A stretch of DNA of 64,000 nt from contig CAYZPM010000020.1 in NCBI GenBank assembly GCA_964480365.1, forward strand, positions 4,611 to 68,610, in the 5' to 3' direction. Both the position numbers and the translations under genes were made by a program. Shown piece by piece: positions 52,687 through 62,098 of this stretch (positions within the stretch are counted from its first letter, which is position 1; each line of letters begins with the position of its first letter). The notes under the pieces were generated by a model. The model was not told where the DNA came from. It ran no database searches and saw nothing but the letters and a program-made list of their open reading frames with translations. The DNA is from CAIQPV01 sp964480365. Lineage in GTDB: Bacteria; Pseudomonadota; Gammaproteobacteria; Burkholderiales; Gallionellaceae.

Positions 52687-54669
52687 ATGGTCAGTACGTC
52701 CTCCAGTAGCGACAATCTCAATCCGAGCGGATTAATTCTCCCCGCTTATGTCCTTTTGCGCCCGGAAGGAGTGTTCATCAATCTTTCTCCTCCTCCGGCG
52801 CAAGACATACTCCGGTTATTCGTCGATCGCCTATTTTCTAATGAGACCCGCTTTGCAGGGCTGGACTATCCCCGTTTCATCCGCCTGCTTTATGGCAACG
52901 ACTCAACAGCATCCGCGAGTGGACGGAGTGTTAATTCCGCATCGGGCATGTCTAACTTTGTTGCAAACGAGGTGCGGATTGCAAGTGGCATCGTGCGCTT
53001 TCCACCAGAACGCATGGAGTTGTACAAGGACGTAAAAATCATTGAAAACGGGGAACGGGCGGAGTACATGTTCGAACCGGTCTTCCTTGAGGTCGTGAAG
53101 GATGAGCCAATCTACGGTGAGCCCGGTGAAGACGGGGTTATGCCCGTAATCGAAATCCGGCACAACATTGAGAGGATTGCAACACAACTGGACATCGACG
53201 AATTCATTGCGAGCATGTGGATCAAAGGCGTGCGCTTCGGCATTGATGCCGATGGCGTGCGCAATGTCCTCAAAAAAGGTACAACCACCCGCATGGATAT
53301 TGCGTTTCAACTTGATCCGACGGACAGCAAGGATGCTGAGATCGTCGAGGAAAGCGATCGCCTGCGCCAGGACAATGCGCCACTGATTCTTGCCAATGGC
53401 AAGGCCGATCTGCACAGAGCCAAGAATCGCTTCCCTCAGGTTGCGAAGGATGTTCCCCTGCTACGAAAAATTCCGCGCGCACTGGGCAAGCCCGGCTATC
53501 GCGTGACCGGGACGGTCATCGAAGCCCGCATACCCGAGGACATCGACTTTGGCAAACTTGCCGGTGAAGGCACCCGCATCGTCCAATCCCCAAAAGGCGA
53601 GTTGCTGGTGGCCAATATGGACGGCTTTCTCGTCTTCGATGAGGCTACGGGCGAGATTTTTGTCACCACAAAAATTGAAAACAAGGGCGGCATCAGCGCC
53701 AAGTCTACCGGGGATATCAGGCTCACTGTGGATGAGTACGTAGAACATGGTGAAGTGCAGGAAGGGCGCATTGTCGAAGGGAAGCGAATGATCTTCCGCT
53801 CCGACGTGTTTGGAACAGTCATATCCCAAGGCGGCGATATTGAACTTGAAAAGAACCTCTCCGGTGGCCGAGCACAAAGCGTCGGCGCCAACATAACAGT
53901 AAAGGGGAGAGTCATCAATGCCACGCTGGAGGCATGGGATGGAAAGATCAGTGCAGAGTTTGCCGAGGGCAGCCTGATCATAGGCAAGAGTGTGTCTATC
54001 GAGCGTGCGGTGAATTGCGAGATCGTGTCCGAAGAATTACAACTGGGCATTGCCGAAGGCTGCGCGATTGCCGGAAAAAGTCTCCAGATCACCTCTTCGA
54101 ATGTGCGCAAACACCGGGAGACGGTCATTTCCGTCCTGTTGCCGGATATTGCCAGTTTCGACCGGCAAATCACCGAGGCAAAAAACAATCTGGCTCAAGT
54201 CGAGCAGACCCTACAAGCCAAGAACCGTGAAATTGCCGCGACCCAATCCGACCCTGGATTCGCCAGATATCTTGCCATTGCAGAAAAAGTCCGTGCAGGA
54301 ACAATCACATTCACTCCGGAGCAGCAAGTGGGATGGCAAAAAATCGTCAACCAGTTCGCCCCAACAGTAAGAGCCACCGATGGTCTGATAAAAAAATACA
54401 TGGCATTGGAGGATTCGATTAAACGGTTGACACAAGAGCGTACAACATGCGGCACGCGAGGGGAATATTGCAAGATTGAGGAGGTTTTGGGAGATACGTT
54501 GGTGCGAAAAATAAGCTCCAACCACGGCATGTCGTTTTTTCGCGACCTGCCCGAGAAGGAACTCAGGAGTAAACTGCAAGAACTTGGTGTTGCGCAAGAG
54601 CGTATTTTCTCGGATCACAAGGGTAGTCTTGATTGGCACTTCGAGGTTCCGACTTTGTCTGTGGGGTAA
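52687..54669 (+). CDS. FapA-like DUF342 protein
   Basis: A 660-residue cytosolic protein. The family core, residues about 200-470, is a beta-helical polymer-like domain: GYRVTGTVIEARIPEDIDFGKLAGEGTRI, GELLVANMDGFLVFDEATGEIFVTTKIENKGGISAKSTGDI, VFGTVISQGGDIELEKNLSGGRAQSVGANITVKGRV. A coiled coil follows (about 490-590, EAKNNLAQVEQTLQAKNREIA). DUF342 proteins are linked to membrane or surface regulation; some relatives are called FapA. Function here is unproven. The frame extends 12 codons before the chosen ATG. Confidence 0.88.
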   Translation: MVSTSSSSDNLNPSGLILPAYVLLRPEGVFINLSPPPAQDILRLFVDRLFSNETRFAGLDYPRFIRLLYGNDSTASASGRSVNSASGMSNFVANEVRIASGIVRFPPERMELYKDVKIIENGERAEYMFEPVFLEVVKDEPIYGEPGEDGVMPVIEIRHNIERIATQLDIDEFIASMWIKGVRFGIDADGVRNVLKKGTTTRMDIAFQLDPTDSKDAEIVEESDRLRQDNAPLILANGKADLHRAKNRFPQVAKDVPLLRKIPRALGKPGYRVTGTVIEARIPEDIDFGKLAGEGTRIVQSPKGELLVANMDGFLVFDEATGEIFVTTKIENKGGISAKSTGDIRLTVDEYVEHGEVQEGRIVEGKRMIFRSDVFGTVISQGGDIELEKNLSGGRAQSVGANITVKGRVINATLEAWDGKISAEFAEGSLIIGKSVSIERAVNCEIVSEELQLGIAEGCAIAGKSLQITSSNVRKHRETVISVLLPDIASFDRQITEAKNNLAQVEQTLQAKNREIAATQSDPGFARYLAIAEKVRAGTITFTPEQQVGWQKIVNQFAPTVRATDGLIKKYMALEDSIKRLTQERTTCGTRGEYCKIEEVLGDTLVRKISSNHGMSFFRDLPEKELRSKLQELGVAQERIFSDHKGSLDWHFEVPTLSVG

Positions 54670-54732
54670 GCGTCCGGCATAAACTCTCTGCGACAATACG
54701 CCGCACCCCAAGTTAGTTCCCATGCAGTTAAA

Positions 54733-56088
54733 ATGACCGTAATGAACTCCCTACCATTCACTGCCCAGACCGGACACAGCCAACTGCGCCGACTTGTCTC
54801 GTTGCGCACAATTGCTGTGGCGGCGCAATGCACCATGCTCGCACTGGTGTACCGCTTCCTTGAAATGGAACTACAGTGGCTACCCATGTTCGGCGCTATT
54901 GCCGCGCTGGCCGGGCTGAACCTGCTTACTTGGCTGCGCTTGCGTAGCGACAACCCGGTTTCCAATGCCGAACTTTTCGCGCAGTTGTGTGCCGACGTGC
55001 TGGCGCTATCGGTGTTGCTTTACTACAGCGGTGGCTCGACCAACCCGTTCATCTCGCTGTTCCTGCTGCCGTTGGTGATCGCTGCGGCCACCTTGCCGCG
55101 CAGCTACACTTGGGCGATGACGGGCATCACCACCGGCTGCTATACCTTGCTAATGAAATTTTATGTGGCGTTGCCGATGAAGCTGCCGGTAACGCATAGC
55201 GCGTTGGATGAAACACAAACGGCCAATATGCCCCGAATGGATATGCCGGGCATGGACATGTCCCATGCCATGCAGCCGGACGATGCTTTTAACATGCACG
55301 TCATCGGCATGTGGCTGGGCTTTGTCATCAGCGCGGTGGTGGTAGCGTATTTCGTGGTAAGAATGGCGCATGCCGTGCGCGAACGTGATGAAACGCTGGC
55401 CAAAGTGCGCGAGGAAACTTTGCGCAACGAGCGCATCGTGGCGCTCGGCATACAAGCTGCTGGAGCCGCCCACGAGCTGGGTACGCCGCTCTCCACCTTG
55501 GCAGTAGTGATCGGCGAGCTGAGATGCGATCAGGCCGTACTACCGGAATGGCGCGACAATCTTGCCATCCTCGACGATCAGGTGCGTGCATGTAAACGCA
55601 TCCTCGGCAAACTGCTGGCAAACGCACAGGACACCGAGACGCAAGCCATGCAGCCGCTTGAACAATTTCTTGCAGCCACGCTGGATGAATGGCAATTGCT
55701 ACGCCCCACCGTGCATTGCAAATACACGTCTCCAGATAAGGAGAGGCCGGGAGTGGTTTTGAATATAGACCCTGCGTTGCGCGCCGCATTGCTGAATCTG
55801 CTCAACAATGCCGCCGATGCTTCGCCGGAAGAAATCAATATTGAAGCGCATTGGGACGCCGATAACTTCACGCTGAAAATTCACGACCACGGCAAAGGAC
55901 TCACGCCGGAAGCCGCCGCTCGTGCCGGTTCGGCCTTCTTCACCACCAAGGAAGAAGGAAAGGGACTGGGGCTGCTCCTCGCCAACGCCACCGTGGAACG
56001 CATGGGTGGCAAGGTGCGCCTGTTTAACCGCGAGGGTGGCGGAGCCACCACCGAAGTTATCCTGCCATTGTATCCCCGCACAACATGA
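54733..56088 (+). CDS. regB: RegB/PrrB-type redox sensor histidine kinase
   Basis: A 451-residue membrane kinase. Six membrane segments in residues 20-210 include YYSGGSTNPFISLFLLPLVIAAATL, with the GGSTNPF heptapeptide that binds quinone in RegB. A Met/His-rich loop (MPRMDMPGMDMSHAMQ) is inserted between helices. The H-box is AAGAAHELGTPLS (H247), with C287 in RACKRIL in the redox-box position. N box NLLNNAADAS and G boxes DHGKGL and GKGLGLLLA follow. RegBA pairs control respiration and fixation genes by redox state. ATGA overlap with regA. Confidence 0.93.
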   Translation: MTVMNSLPFTAQTGHSQLRRLVSLRTIAVAAQCTMLALVYRFLEMELQWLPMFGAIAALAGLNLLTWLRLRSDNPVSNAELFAQLCADVLALSVLLYYSGGSTNPFISLFLLPLVIAAATLPRSYTWAMTGITTGCYTLLMKFYVALPMKLPVTHSALDETQTANMPRMDMPGMDMSHAMQPDDAFNMHVIGMWLGFVISAVVVAYFVVRMAHAVRERDETLAKVREETLRNERIVALGIQAAGAAHELGTPLSTLAVVIGELRCDQAVLPEWRDNLAILDDQVRACKRILGKLLANAQDTETQAMQPLEQFLAATLDEWQLLRPTVHCKYTSPDKERPGVVLNIDPALRAALLNLLNNAADASPEEINIEAHWDADNFTLKIHDHGKGLTPEAAARAGSAFFTTKEEGKGLGLLLANATVERMGGKVRLFNREGGGATTEVILPLYPRTT

Positions 56089-56645
56089 ACACCTCACTCA
56101 ACGAACAAGCCTCGCTGTTGCTGGTGGACGATGATATTGTCTTCTGTCAGGTGCTATGCCGTGCACTGGAAAAACGCGGCTACACCGTAACCGTTGCGCA
56201 CAGCGTGGAACAGGCCTTGCCCCTGGCGCAGGCCAACCCGCCAGAATATGTGGTGGTGGACTTGAAGATGGACGGTGCGTCCGGGCTGACGTTGGTTCAG
56301 GTTCTGCACGAACTTGACCCGGCAACTCGCATCGTGGTGCTGACCGGTTATGCCAGTATCGCTACGGCGGTGGAAGCCATCAAGCTGGGTGCGACGCAAT
56401 ATCTTGCCAAGCCCGCGAATGCAGACGAAATCGTGGCAGCGTTCGGTCACCTGCCCAGTCCATATCTGCCCCTCAATGCGCAAATTACAACCGTAGAACG
56501 TCTTGAATGGGAACACATCCAGCGCGTGCTGCATGAGCATCAAGACAATATTTCGGCCACCGCGCGTGCCCTCAATATGCACCGCCGCACCCTGCAACGC
56601 AAACTGGCAAAGCGGCCCGCCATAGAAAACCAAGACGAAAAATAG
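56085..56645 (+). CDS. regA: RegA/PrrA-type response regulator
   Basis: A 186-residue regulator. The receiver domain has DD (LLVDDD), phospho-acceptor D in VVDLKMDGASG (about residue 59), T in VLTGY and K in YLAKPAN. The short C-terminus is a Fis-type HTH: ISATARALNMHRRTLQRKL, identical in style to RegA/PrrA/ActR. It is coupled to regB by a 4-base overlap and together they form a full two-component system. Confidence 0.94.
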   Translation: MNTSLNEQASLLLVDDDIVFCQVLCRALEKRGYTVTVAHSVEQALPLAQANPPEYVVVDLKMDGASGLTLVQVLHELDPATRIVVLTGYASIATAVEAIKLGATQYLAKPANADEIVAAFGHLPSPYLPLNAQITTVERLEWEHIQRVLHEHQDNISATARALNMHRRTLQRKLAKRPAIENQDEK

Positions 56646-56735
56646 ATGCATTATCAGCCATGATTTGGTTAGAATACCCGGTGCAGGTGATGATTGGCGT
56701 CAACCAAAACAAACTAGATGGGGCGGGGAAACAAC

Positions 56736-57611
56736 ATGAGCAATAAAATCGGACATGTGGATATCAGGCAGTCTATCAAGAACCTTGATGCGTTACCCGC
56801 CATGCCGGTCATTGCACAAAGGCTGCTGGCGTTAAAGCTGGATACCGAAGAAGGCGAACGGATGTTGCTGGTGCTGATCGAGCAGGATCCGCAAATCTCG
56901 GCAAGAATCCTCGGGCTGGCAAATTCGGCGATGATCGGCGCAACGCGCCATATAAAGACCGTGAGGGAAGCCGCGATGCTGCTGGGCACCAAACGCGTCC
57001 AGTCGGTCGCCACCAGTATCGCCATCATGTCCCTGATGACCAAGATGCCAGCAGGGAAGTTTAATATGCAGGATTTATGGTTGCACGGCTTTGGCATCGC
57101 ATTCGCTATGCTGGGCATCGCACGGGTCATGCCGACAAATTTGCGGCCGCAGGATGACCAGATTTTTCTCGCCGGCATGTTGCACGACCTCGGCTATCTG
57201 GCGCTTGCCTTCCTTGATCCAAAACAAAGCGACAAGCTGCATACCCGCTTGGCCGCAGAAGCTGACCGTCCGTCGCTGGAAGTTGAACGGGAAGTTTTGG
57301 GAATATGTCATGACGAACTGGGAGCAGAACTGGGGCGCCACTGGAATTTGCCGGAGGAAATCATCGCCGTGTTGCGCTATCACCATAATCCGAACGCAGC
57401 CGAAGCAGAAATAGGACAGCCGTTGGTGCGCATGATTAATCTTGTGGAAAAACTGCTGCCATCCTTTGGAATTGTCGAAAACGTAGTTCCCGACATCAGC
57501 ACCGAGGAATGGGAAGCGCTGGGTATCCCACCATCCAAAATCGAAGAAGCGAAAGAGCAAGTGGACGAGCAGGCAGAACAGGCCATACAGTTCGCCAGTT
57601 CGTTTACCTGA
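56736..57611 (+). CDS. HDOD-domain protein
   Basis: A 291-residue protein; the ATG at 56736 follows GGGGAAACA (the frame opens 6 codons earlier). It is nearly all HDOD domain (about 15-210): LDALPAMPVIAQRLLALKLDTEEGERMLLVLIEQDPQISARILGLANSA, AAMLLGTKRVQSVATSIAIMS, and the HD-like FLAGMLHDLGYLAL then RYHHNPNA. HDOD proteins act in signalling without a fixed catalytic role. Separate from regA by 90 bases. Confidence 0.92.
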   Translation: MSNKIGHVDIRQSIKNLDALPAMPVIAQRLLALKLDTEEGERMLLVLIEQDPQISARILGLANSAMIGATRHIKTVREAAMLLGTKRVQSVATSIAIMSLMTKMPAGKFNMQDLWLHGFGIAFAMLGIARVMPTNLRPQDDQIFLAGMLHDLGYLALAFLDPKQSDKLHTRLAAEADRPSLEVEREVLGICHDELGAELGRHWNLPEEIIAVLRYHHNPNAAEAEIGQPLVRMINLVEKLLPSFGIVENVVPDISTEEWEALGIPPSKIEEAKEQVDEQAEQAIQFASSFT

Positions 57612-57671
57612 CCCCATTGTCTTCATCCACCCAGCAAGCAGAACCCTGCCCCCATTAGCTACCGTACGTTA

Positions 57672-58805
57672 ATGAAGCCCGTCTTGCTGTTTTTTATTGC
57701 CGCATTTTTTCCTGCCCTTGTTCAAGCGCAGCAAACCATTCCGCCTCCGGTGTTGGCAGCTAAATCCTGGCTACTGTACGACTACACAAGCAACCAGATT
57801 CTGGTCAATGAAAACGGCGATGAACGTGTTGAGCCGGCCTCGATAACCAAGCTGATGACGGCCTACCTAGCCTTCGCCGCCCTTAAGCAAGGCCATCTTT
57901 CGCAGGATCAATCCGTGACTCCCTCAGCGGATGCGCTACGCACCCAAGGCGAAGAGTCGCGCATGTTTCTCGGCCAGAACAAACCGGTGACCGTGGGAGA
58001 GTTGTTGCACGGCCTCATCGTACAGTCCGGCAATGATGCAGCGCGCGTGCTGGCTGAAACTATCGCCGACAGCGAGGAAAAGTTTGTCGAACAGATGAAC
58101 AAGGAAGCACAACGGCTGGGCATGAAGAACACCCACTTCGTTAACGCCTCCGGATTGCCGAGTGCGCAGCACTATTCCACCGCCTACGACTTGGCCCTGC
58201 TCGCCGCAGCCATCGTGCGCGACTACCCAGAATACTATCCGCTCTATAGCTTGCGCGAATATCAGTACAACAACATTAAGCAGGCCAACCGCAACCGCTT
58301 GCTATGGTTAGATCCCTATGTCGATGGCATGAAAACGGGACATACGGAAAGCGCAGGATTCTGCTTGGTGGCTTCGGCCAAACGCGACAATCGTCGGCTG
58401 ATTTCTGTAGTGCTTGGTACAACTTCCGACAACCTGCGCGCCACCGAGAGCCAGAAGCTGCTGAACTACGGTTTTCAGTATTTCGAAACCGTGCGCCTGT
58501 ACCAGAAGAACCAGCCGGTAGCCAGCATACGAACATGGAAAGGCACAGAAAACAAGGTCAATATTGGTTTCCGTGATGACCTGTTCCTGACCATTCCCAC
58601 CGGGCAACTGGCGCAGATGAAGGTCACCATGGAAACCCATCAACCGCTCATCGCACCGGTTAGTGTTGGGCAGAAAATCGGCATAATAAAGTTCACACTG
58701 AACGGCAAGCCTTATGCCGAATTTCCTCTTGTTGCGCTTGAGTCCGTGTCGCTGGCGAATGTGTTTTCGCGCGGGTGGGATCATATCCGCCTGCTGTTCC
58801 AATAA
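57672..58805 (+). CDS. dacC: D-alanyl-D-alanine carboxypeptidase (PBP5/6 type)
   Basis: Periplasmic enzyme that trims the terminal D-Ala of peptidoglycan pentapeptides. 377 residues with a signal peptide (LLFFIAAFFPALVQA). The three SxxK-family motifs are S-x-x-K in EPASITKLMTAY, SGN in IVQSGNDAA and KTG in GMKTGHTE. A C-terminal PBP5_C domain and an amphipathic membrane anchor (NVFSRGWDHIRLLFQ) follow. It leads the dacC-dat-ybeD-lipB cluster. Confidence 0.95.
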   Translation: MKPVLLFFIAAFFPALVQAQQTIPPPVLAAKSWLLYDYTSNQILVNENGDERVEPASITKLMTAYLAFAALKQGHLSQDQSVTPSADALRTQGEESRMFLGQNKPVTVGELLHGLIVQSGNDAARVLAETIADSEEKFVEQMNKEAQRLGMKNTHFVNASGLPSAQHYSTAYDLALLAAAIVRDYPEYYPLYSLREYQYNNIKQANRNRLLWLDPYVDGMKTGHTESAGFCLVASAKRDNRRLISVVLGTTSDNLRATESQKLLNYGFQYFETVRLYQKNQPVASIRTWKGTENKVNIGFRDDLFLTIPTGQLAQMKVTMETHQPLIAPVSVGQKIGIIKFTLNGKPYAEFPLVALESVSLANVFSRGWDHIRLLFQ

Positions 58806-58815
58806 GGATTGCACC

Positions 58816-59694
58816 ATGACCGTCTACCTGAACGGGCAATTCATGCCAATCGAGGAAGCCCGCATTCCCGTGCTGGATCGAGGTTTCATTTTTGGCGATG
58901 GCGTGTACGAGGTGATCCCGGTGTATTCGCGCCGCGCCTTTCGCCTGGCAGAACATTTGCAGCGCCTGCAACACAGTCTGGGCGGTATACGTTTGCAAAA
59001 TCCGCACCTCGATGTGGAGTGGACGAAGCTCATAAACGAACTTATCGCGCGCAATGCGGGGGAAGACCAGTACCTCTATTTGCACATCACGCGCGGCGTG
59101 GCCAGGCGCGATCACGCCTTTCCCAAACCGCCGGTCGCGCCCACCGTGTTCATGATGAGTAGCCCGCTGCCCACACCGCCCAGCGAACTGCTCGCCAGCG
59201 GCGTGGGCGCGGTCACCGCGCAGGATAACCGCTGGCTGCGCTGCGACATCAAGTCCATCGCCCTGTTACCCAATGTGTTGCTGCGCCAGATGGCGGTGGA
59301 TGCAGGCTGCGCCGAGACCATCCTGATTCGCGACGACGCCTTTATGACCGAGGGCGCGGCAAGTAATATCTTCGTAGTGAAGAACGGCATATTGTTCGCC
59401 CCACAGAAAGATAACCTGATGCTCCCCGGCATCACTTACGACGTGGTGTTGGAAATCGCCGCCGAGAATGGCATCCCATATCAAGTTCGGAAAATCGCCA
59501 AAGACGAAGTGTTCAATGCTGACGAGCTGTTGCTCACTTCCTCCACCAAGGAAGTGCTTGCTATTACCAGGCTCGACGGCAAGCCGGTGGGCGATGGAAA
59601 GCCCGGCCCGATGTTCGCTAAGTTGTATCAGCTATATCAGGATTTTAAGCGCGACGTAATGCGTAAAAAAACAGGATTCAGGAGCGAAGATTGA
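58816..59694 (+). CDS. dat: D-alanine aminotransferase (Dat)
   Basis: PLP enzyme, fold type IV, making D-glutamate from D-alanine and 2-oxoglutarate. 292 residues from the ATG at 58816. The N-terminal signature is MTVYLNGQFMPIEEARIPVLDRGFIFGDGVYEVIPVY, the PLP lysine sits in LRCDIKSIALLPNVLL, and EGAASNIFVVKNG plus LMLPGITYDVV follow. Adjacent to a D-Ala carboxypeptidase, which fits D-amino acid recycling. The stop overlaps the ybeD start (TGATG). Confidence 0.93.
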   Translation: MTVYLNGQFMPIEEARIPVLDRGFIFGDGVYEVIPVYSRRAFRLAEHLQRLQHSLGGIRLQNPHLDVEWTKLINELIARNAGEDQYLYLHITRGVARRDHAFPKPPVAPTVFMMSSPLPTPPSELLASGVGAVTAQDNRWLRCDIKSIALLPNVLLRQMAVDAGCAETILIRDDAFMTEGAASNIFVVKNGILFAPQKDNLMLPGITYDVVLEIAAENGIPYQVRKIAKDEVFNADELLLTSSTKEVLAITRLDGKPVGDGKPGPMFAKLYQLYQDFKRDVMRKKTGFRSED

Positions 59695-59981
59695 TGAGTG
59701 AGGACAAGGGAGAGATTGAGCTGGAAAACTCCCTCATTGTTTATCCCTGCGACTTCCCGATCAAGGTGCTCGGGCTGTCGCAAAAAGGCTTTGCGCAGGC
59801 TGTGATGGAAGTCGTGTCGCACCACGACCCTGAATTCAAGGCCAGCACCATGGAAATGCGCAGCAGCAGCAAGGCGCGCTACATCAGCCTCACCTGCACT
59901 GTGCGCGCCACCTCGCGCGAGCAGCTCGACGCGCTGTATCAGGAACTATGCGACCACCCGATGGTGGTGATGGTTCTTTGA
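59694..59981 (+). CDS. ybeD: YbeD/DUF493-family protein
   Basis: A 95-residue protein of the DUF493 family, between dat and lipB as in many proteobacteria (dacA-ybeD-lipB in E. coli). Motifs: NSLIVYPCDFPIKVLGLSQKGFAQAVMEVVSHHDPEF, STMEMRSSSKARYISLTCTVRATSREQLDALYQELCDHPMVVMVL. It has an ACT-like fold. Proposed to act with lipoate metabolism, but the role is unproven. Confidence 0.92.
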   Translation: MSEDKGEIELENSLIVYPCDFPIKVLGLSQKGFAQAVMEVVSHHDPEFKASTMEMRSSSKARYISLTCTVRATSREQLDALYQELCDHPMVVMVL

Positions 59982-60000
59982 GAGCAGATAAGGGGCAAGG

Positions 60001-60702
60001 GTGAAGGGAGAAGGGGAAAACCTTAGGGAAAACACTACGGATATCGTGCCGAAGCTCGCCCACCCTTATCCCTTACCCCTTATCCCTTCTCTAAGATTTC
60101 TAGGTCTCGTCGAATACAACCCAACCTGGCAGGCGATGAAACAATTTACCGCCGCGCGCAACGCCGAGACCCGTGACGAAATCTGGCTGCTGCAACACCC
60201 CCCCATATACACACAAGGACTCGCGGGAAAACCGGAGCACCTGTTACGTGCCATTGACATTCCGGTAGTAAAAATAGATCGCGGCGGTCAGATCACTTAC
60301 CATGGGCCGGGGCAGATCGTCGCCTACCTGATGCTGGATCTTCGCCGCTGGAAGCTCAATGTGCGCGGCTTGGTGCGGCTAATGGAACAGGCCGCGATTG
60401 ATTTGCTCGCGCAACATGGCGTCGAAGCGCAAGGTCGCGAAGACGCACCCGGTGTGTACGTTGGTGATGCGAAAATCGCCTCGCTCGGTTTAAAGATCAA
60501 GAACGGCTGCTGCTATCACGGAATCGCGCTCAACGTGAACATGGACTTGTCCCCGTTTGCCAATATCAACCCTTGCGGCTACGCCGGGCTGCGCGTCACC
60601 CAAGCGCGCGATGTCGGCATCGGCACGTCGCTGGATGAGCTGGAACAGCAACTTGCGCAGAACTTGGTAGCGCTGTTGCAACAGCACCTGCACGCAGTTT
60701 AA
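60001..60702 (+). CDS. lipB: Octanoyl-[acyl-carrier-protein] transferase LipB
   Basis: Transfers octanoate from ACP to lipoyl domains of pyruvate and oxoglutarate dehydrogenases. 233 residues; the GTG at 60001 is a plausible start, and about 30 N-terminal residues precede the usual core. Family motifs are IWLLQHPPIYTQG, DRGGQITYHGPGQIVAY, GDAKIASLGLKI with the catalytic Lys and INPCGYAGLRVTQ with the catalytic Cys. lipA is not directly downstream in this window; a promoter-like gap and 6S RNA follow. Confidence 0.94.
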   Translation: MKGEGENLRENTTDIVPKLAHPYPLPLIPSLRFLGLVEYNPTWQAMKQFTAARNAETRDEIWLLQHPPIYTQGLAGKPEHLLRAIDIPVVKIDRGGQITYHGPGQIVAYLMLDLRRWKLNVRGLVRLMEQAAIDLLAQHGVEAQGREDAPGVYVGDAKIASLGLKIKNGCCYHGIALNVNMDLSPFANINPCGYAGLRVTQARDVGIGTSLDELEQQLAQNLVALLQQHLHAV

Positions 60703-60868
60703 CTAACACAGGATTTTGGATGCGCTTTCATCTGCTACTCATTTAACAGGACGGCATCTACGTATTCAGCAACTCAAAGCTGGTGCGCAGTGTTGTTCAT
60801 GAAAACAAAACTTGATATACAAAAAATAAACCCGGCACAAGAAAATCTCGTGCCGGGTTTATCCGCTG
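60703..60868. terminator. lipB-6S gap with a hairpin terminator
   Basis: The stem CCCGGCAC / GTGCCGGG (60834-60858) is flanked by AAAAAATAAA on one side. On the minus strand it gives CCGGGTTTATTTTTTG, a good terminator for transcripts that pass 6S RNA. No gene in the gap. Confidence 0.7.
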
Positions 60869-61048
60869 AAAAAGCCCCCCGCCTGTGCCGTTGACTCAAT
60901 GTCTTGAACTTGGGTTCAAGAGGGCCGGTTCCCAGTTACATCAGGTACATCCGCAAGGGATGCGCACAACAGTAACATCAAGGGGCGCGACCTAAGCAAA
61001 GCTTATTGGTTCAAAGAATTATGAGCCTGACGAACACCGCAGGGGACA
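60869..61048 (-). ncRNA. ssrS: 6S RNA
   Basis: About 180 nt on the minus strand, directly downstream of zapA, as in most proteobacteria. It begins near CCCCTGCGGTGTTCGTCAGG, contains TTCTTTGAACC and CTTGATGTTACTGTTGTGCG, and ends CACAGGCGGGGGGCTTTTTC. The 5' and 3' ends can pair into the usual long rod with a central bubble. It should bind sigma-70 RNA polymerase in stationary phase. Ends are estimated. Confidence 0.88.
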
Positions 61049-61065
61049 ACCCTAAAACAAGCCAT

Positions 61066-61389
61066 CTAAAACAACTCATCCTGCTCCGCGAGCGTTGCGT
61101 CGATGGTTGCCTGCATGGCATTCATTCTACGCTTAAAATCACCCATGTCAAAACCGCTGCCAAGGCGTGTGGTTAGTAGCTCGTGGGCAATATTCAGGGC
61201 GGCCATGATGGCGATGCGTTCCACCGTAACGATCTTGCCCAGGTCGCGAATCTCGCGCATTTTTTTATCGAGATAAGCGACCGCTTCAAGCAATTCGGCG
61301 CGCTCGTCTTCCTGGCAGGCAATGCGAAACTCACGGTCAAGGATGGTGACATCCAGAGTCTTAACTTTATCAGTTTTATCTCTGCTCAT
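61066..61389 (-). CDS. zapA: Cell division protein ZapA
   Basis: A 107-residue protein that crosslinks FtsZ filaments. The N-terminal beta domain is TLDVTILDREFRIACQEDERAELLEAVAYLDKKM, and the rest is a long helix (VTVERIAIMAALNIAHELLTTRLG) for dimer and tetramer assembly. The start overlaps the stop of the zapB-like gene by 4 bases. 6S RNA follows. Confidence 0.94.
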   Translation of the reverse strand: MSRDKTDKVKTLDVTILDREFRIACQEDERAELLEAVAYLDKKMREIRDLGKIVTVERIAIMAALNIAHELLTTRLGSGFDMGDFKRRMNAMQATIDATLAEQDELF

Positions 61390-61586
61390 AATTCTTCTTC
61401 GGGGATCTGTGCCAAAAGGTGCTCAATACGTGCACGCGCACTCTCTATTTTGTCGTCGGACTGGCGACCATGGCTCAATGCGGTTGCCAATTCCTGGCGC
61501 AACCGGTGATTTTCATTTCTCAAATGCTGGCTCAATTGCACCAATTGCGCCAGTTTGCTTTCCAATACATTCAGTTCTGTTTGCAT
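61386..61586 (-). CDS. zapB: ZapB-like small coiled-coil protein
   Basis: A 66-residue, all-helical protein: heptads of LxxLVQLSQHLRNENHRLRQELATAL. Coiled-coil proteins of this size and position upstream of zapA are annotated as TIGR02449 or ZapB-like, partners of ZapA at the divisome. The function is by position and shape only. It forms an operon with zapA. Confidence 0.85.
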   Translation of the reverse strand: MQTELNVLESKLAQLVQLSQHLRNENHRLRQELATALSHGRQSDDKIESARARIEHLLAQIPEEEL

Positions 61587-62098
61587 GAACCGAACTATAG
61601 ATTAAAAAAACCTGACAAGTCAAACGGTAACGTGAATTTTTGAAAGTTGTTTGTAGTTTTATGACGGACAACCATAATATGCTCCATTATTTGACACTTA
61701 GTTAAGTGTGCACGGCTAGCATCATCCGGAGTTGGAAACTGTATAATCCACGCTGTTAGATGTTCTTTTCGACCGGAACAACTTTGCTGGTGGATATGAA
61801 ATTTACCATTTGATTTTAGCCCAGTGTTTCCCGAATTTTCCCGGAATCTAAAGGCACAACCAAGAGAAATCTTTGTGTGTATGCAGAACAGATGGTTTTG
61901 GAAGAGGATTCGTAATTCTTTGGCCTGCAATTCAAGTTCGCGACGATTAACCAATAATACAAAGTGTTACAGCGATGCGGGTCTTTTGTTTTTCTACATC
62001 TCTATGTGTGGTTGTCGAGATAAATCGGCTACTCTGAGCGATCTTAGATCGGCCAACAACAAACATAATTTGTTAAATCAACTTTGCCGGTACGCGAT
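61587..62098. other. Gene-poor AT-rich region upstream of lnt
   Basis: 512 bases that separate divergent zapB and lnt. A minus-strand ORF (61595-61954) and plus ORFs have no family features. Composition is noticeably AT-richer than neighbours. It must hold both promoters; no clear pair was placed. Confidence 0.55.

Noticed and set aside
61595..61954. 119-residue minus-strand ORF between zapB and lnt
   Set aside because: No recognisable domain, no ribosome site, composition like noncoding DNA.
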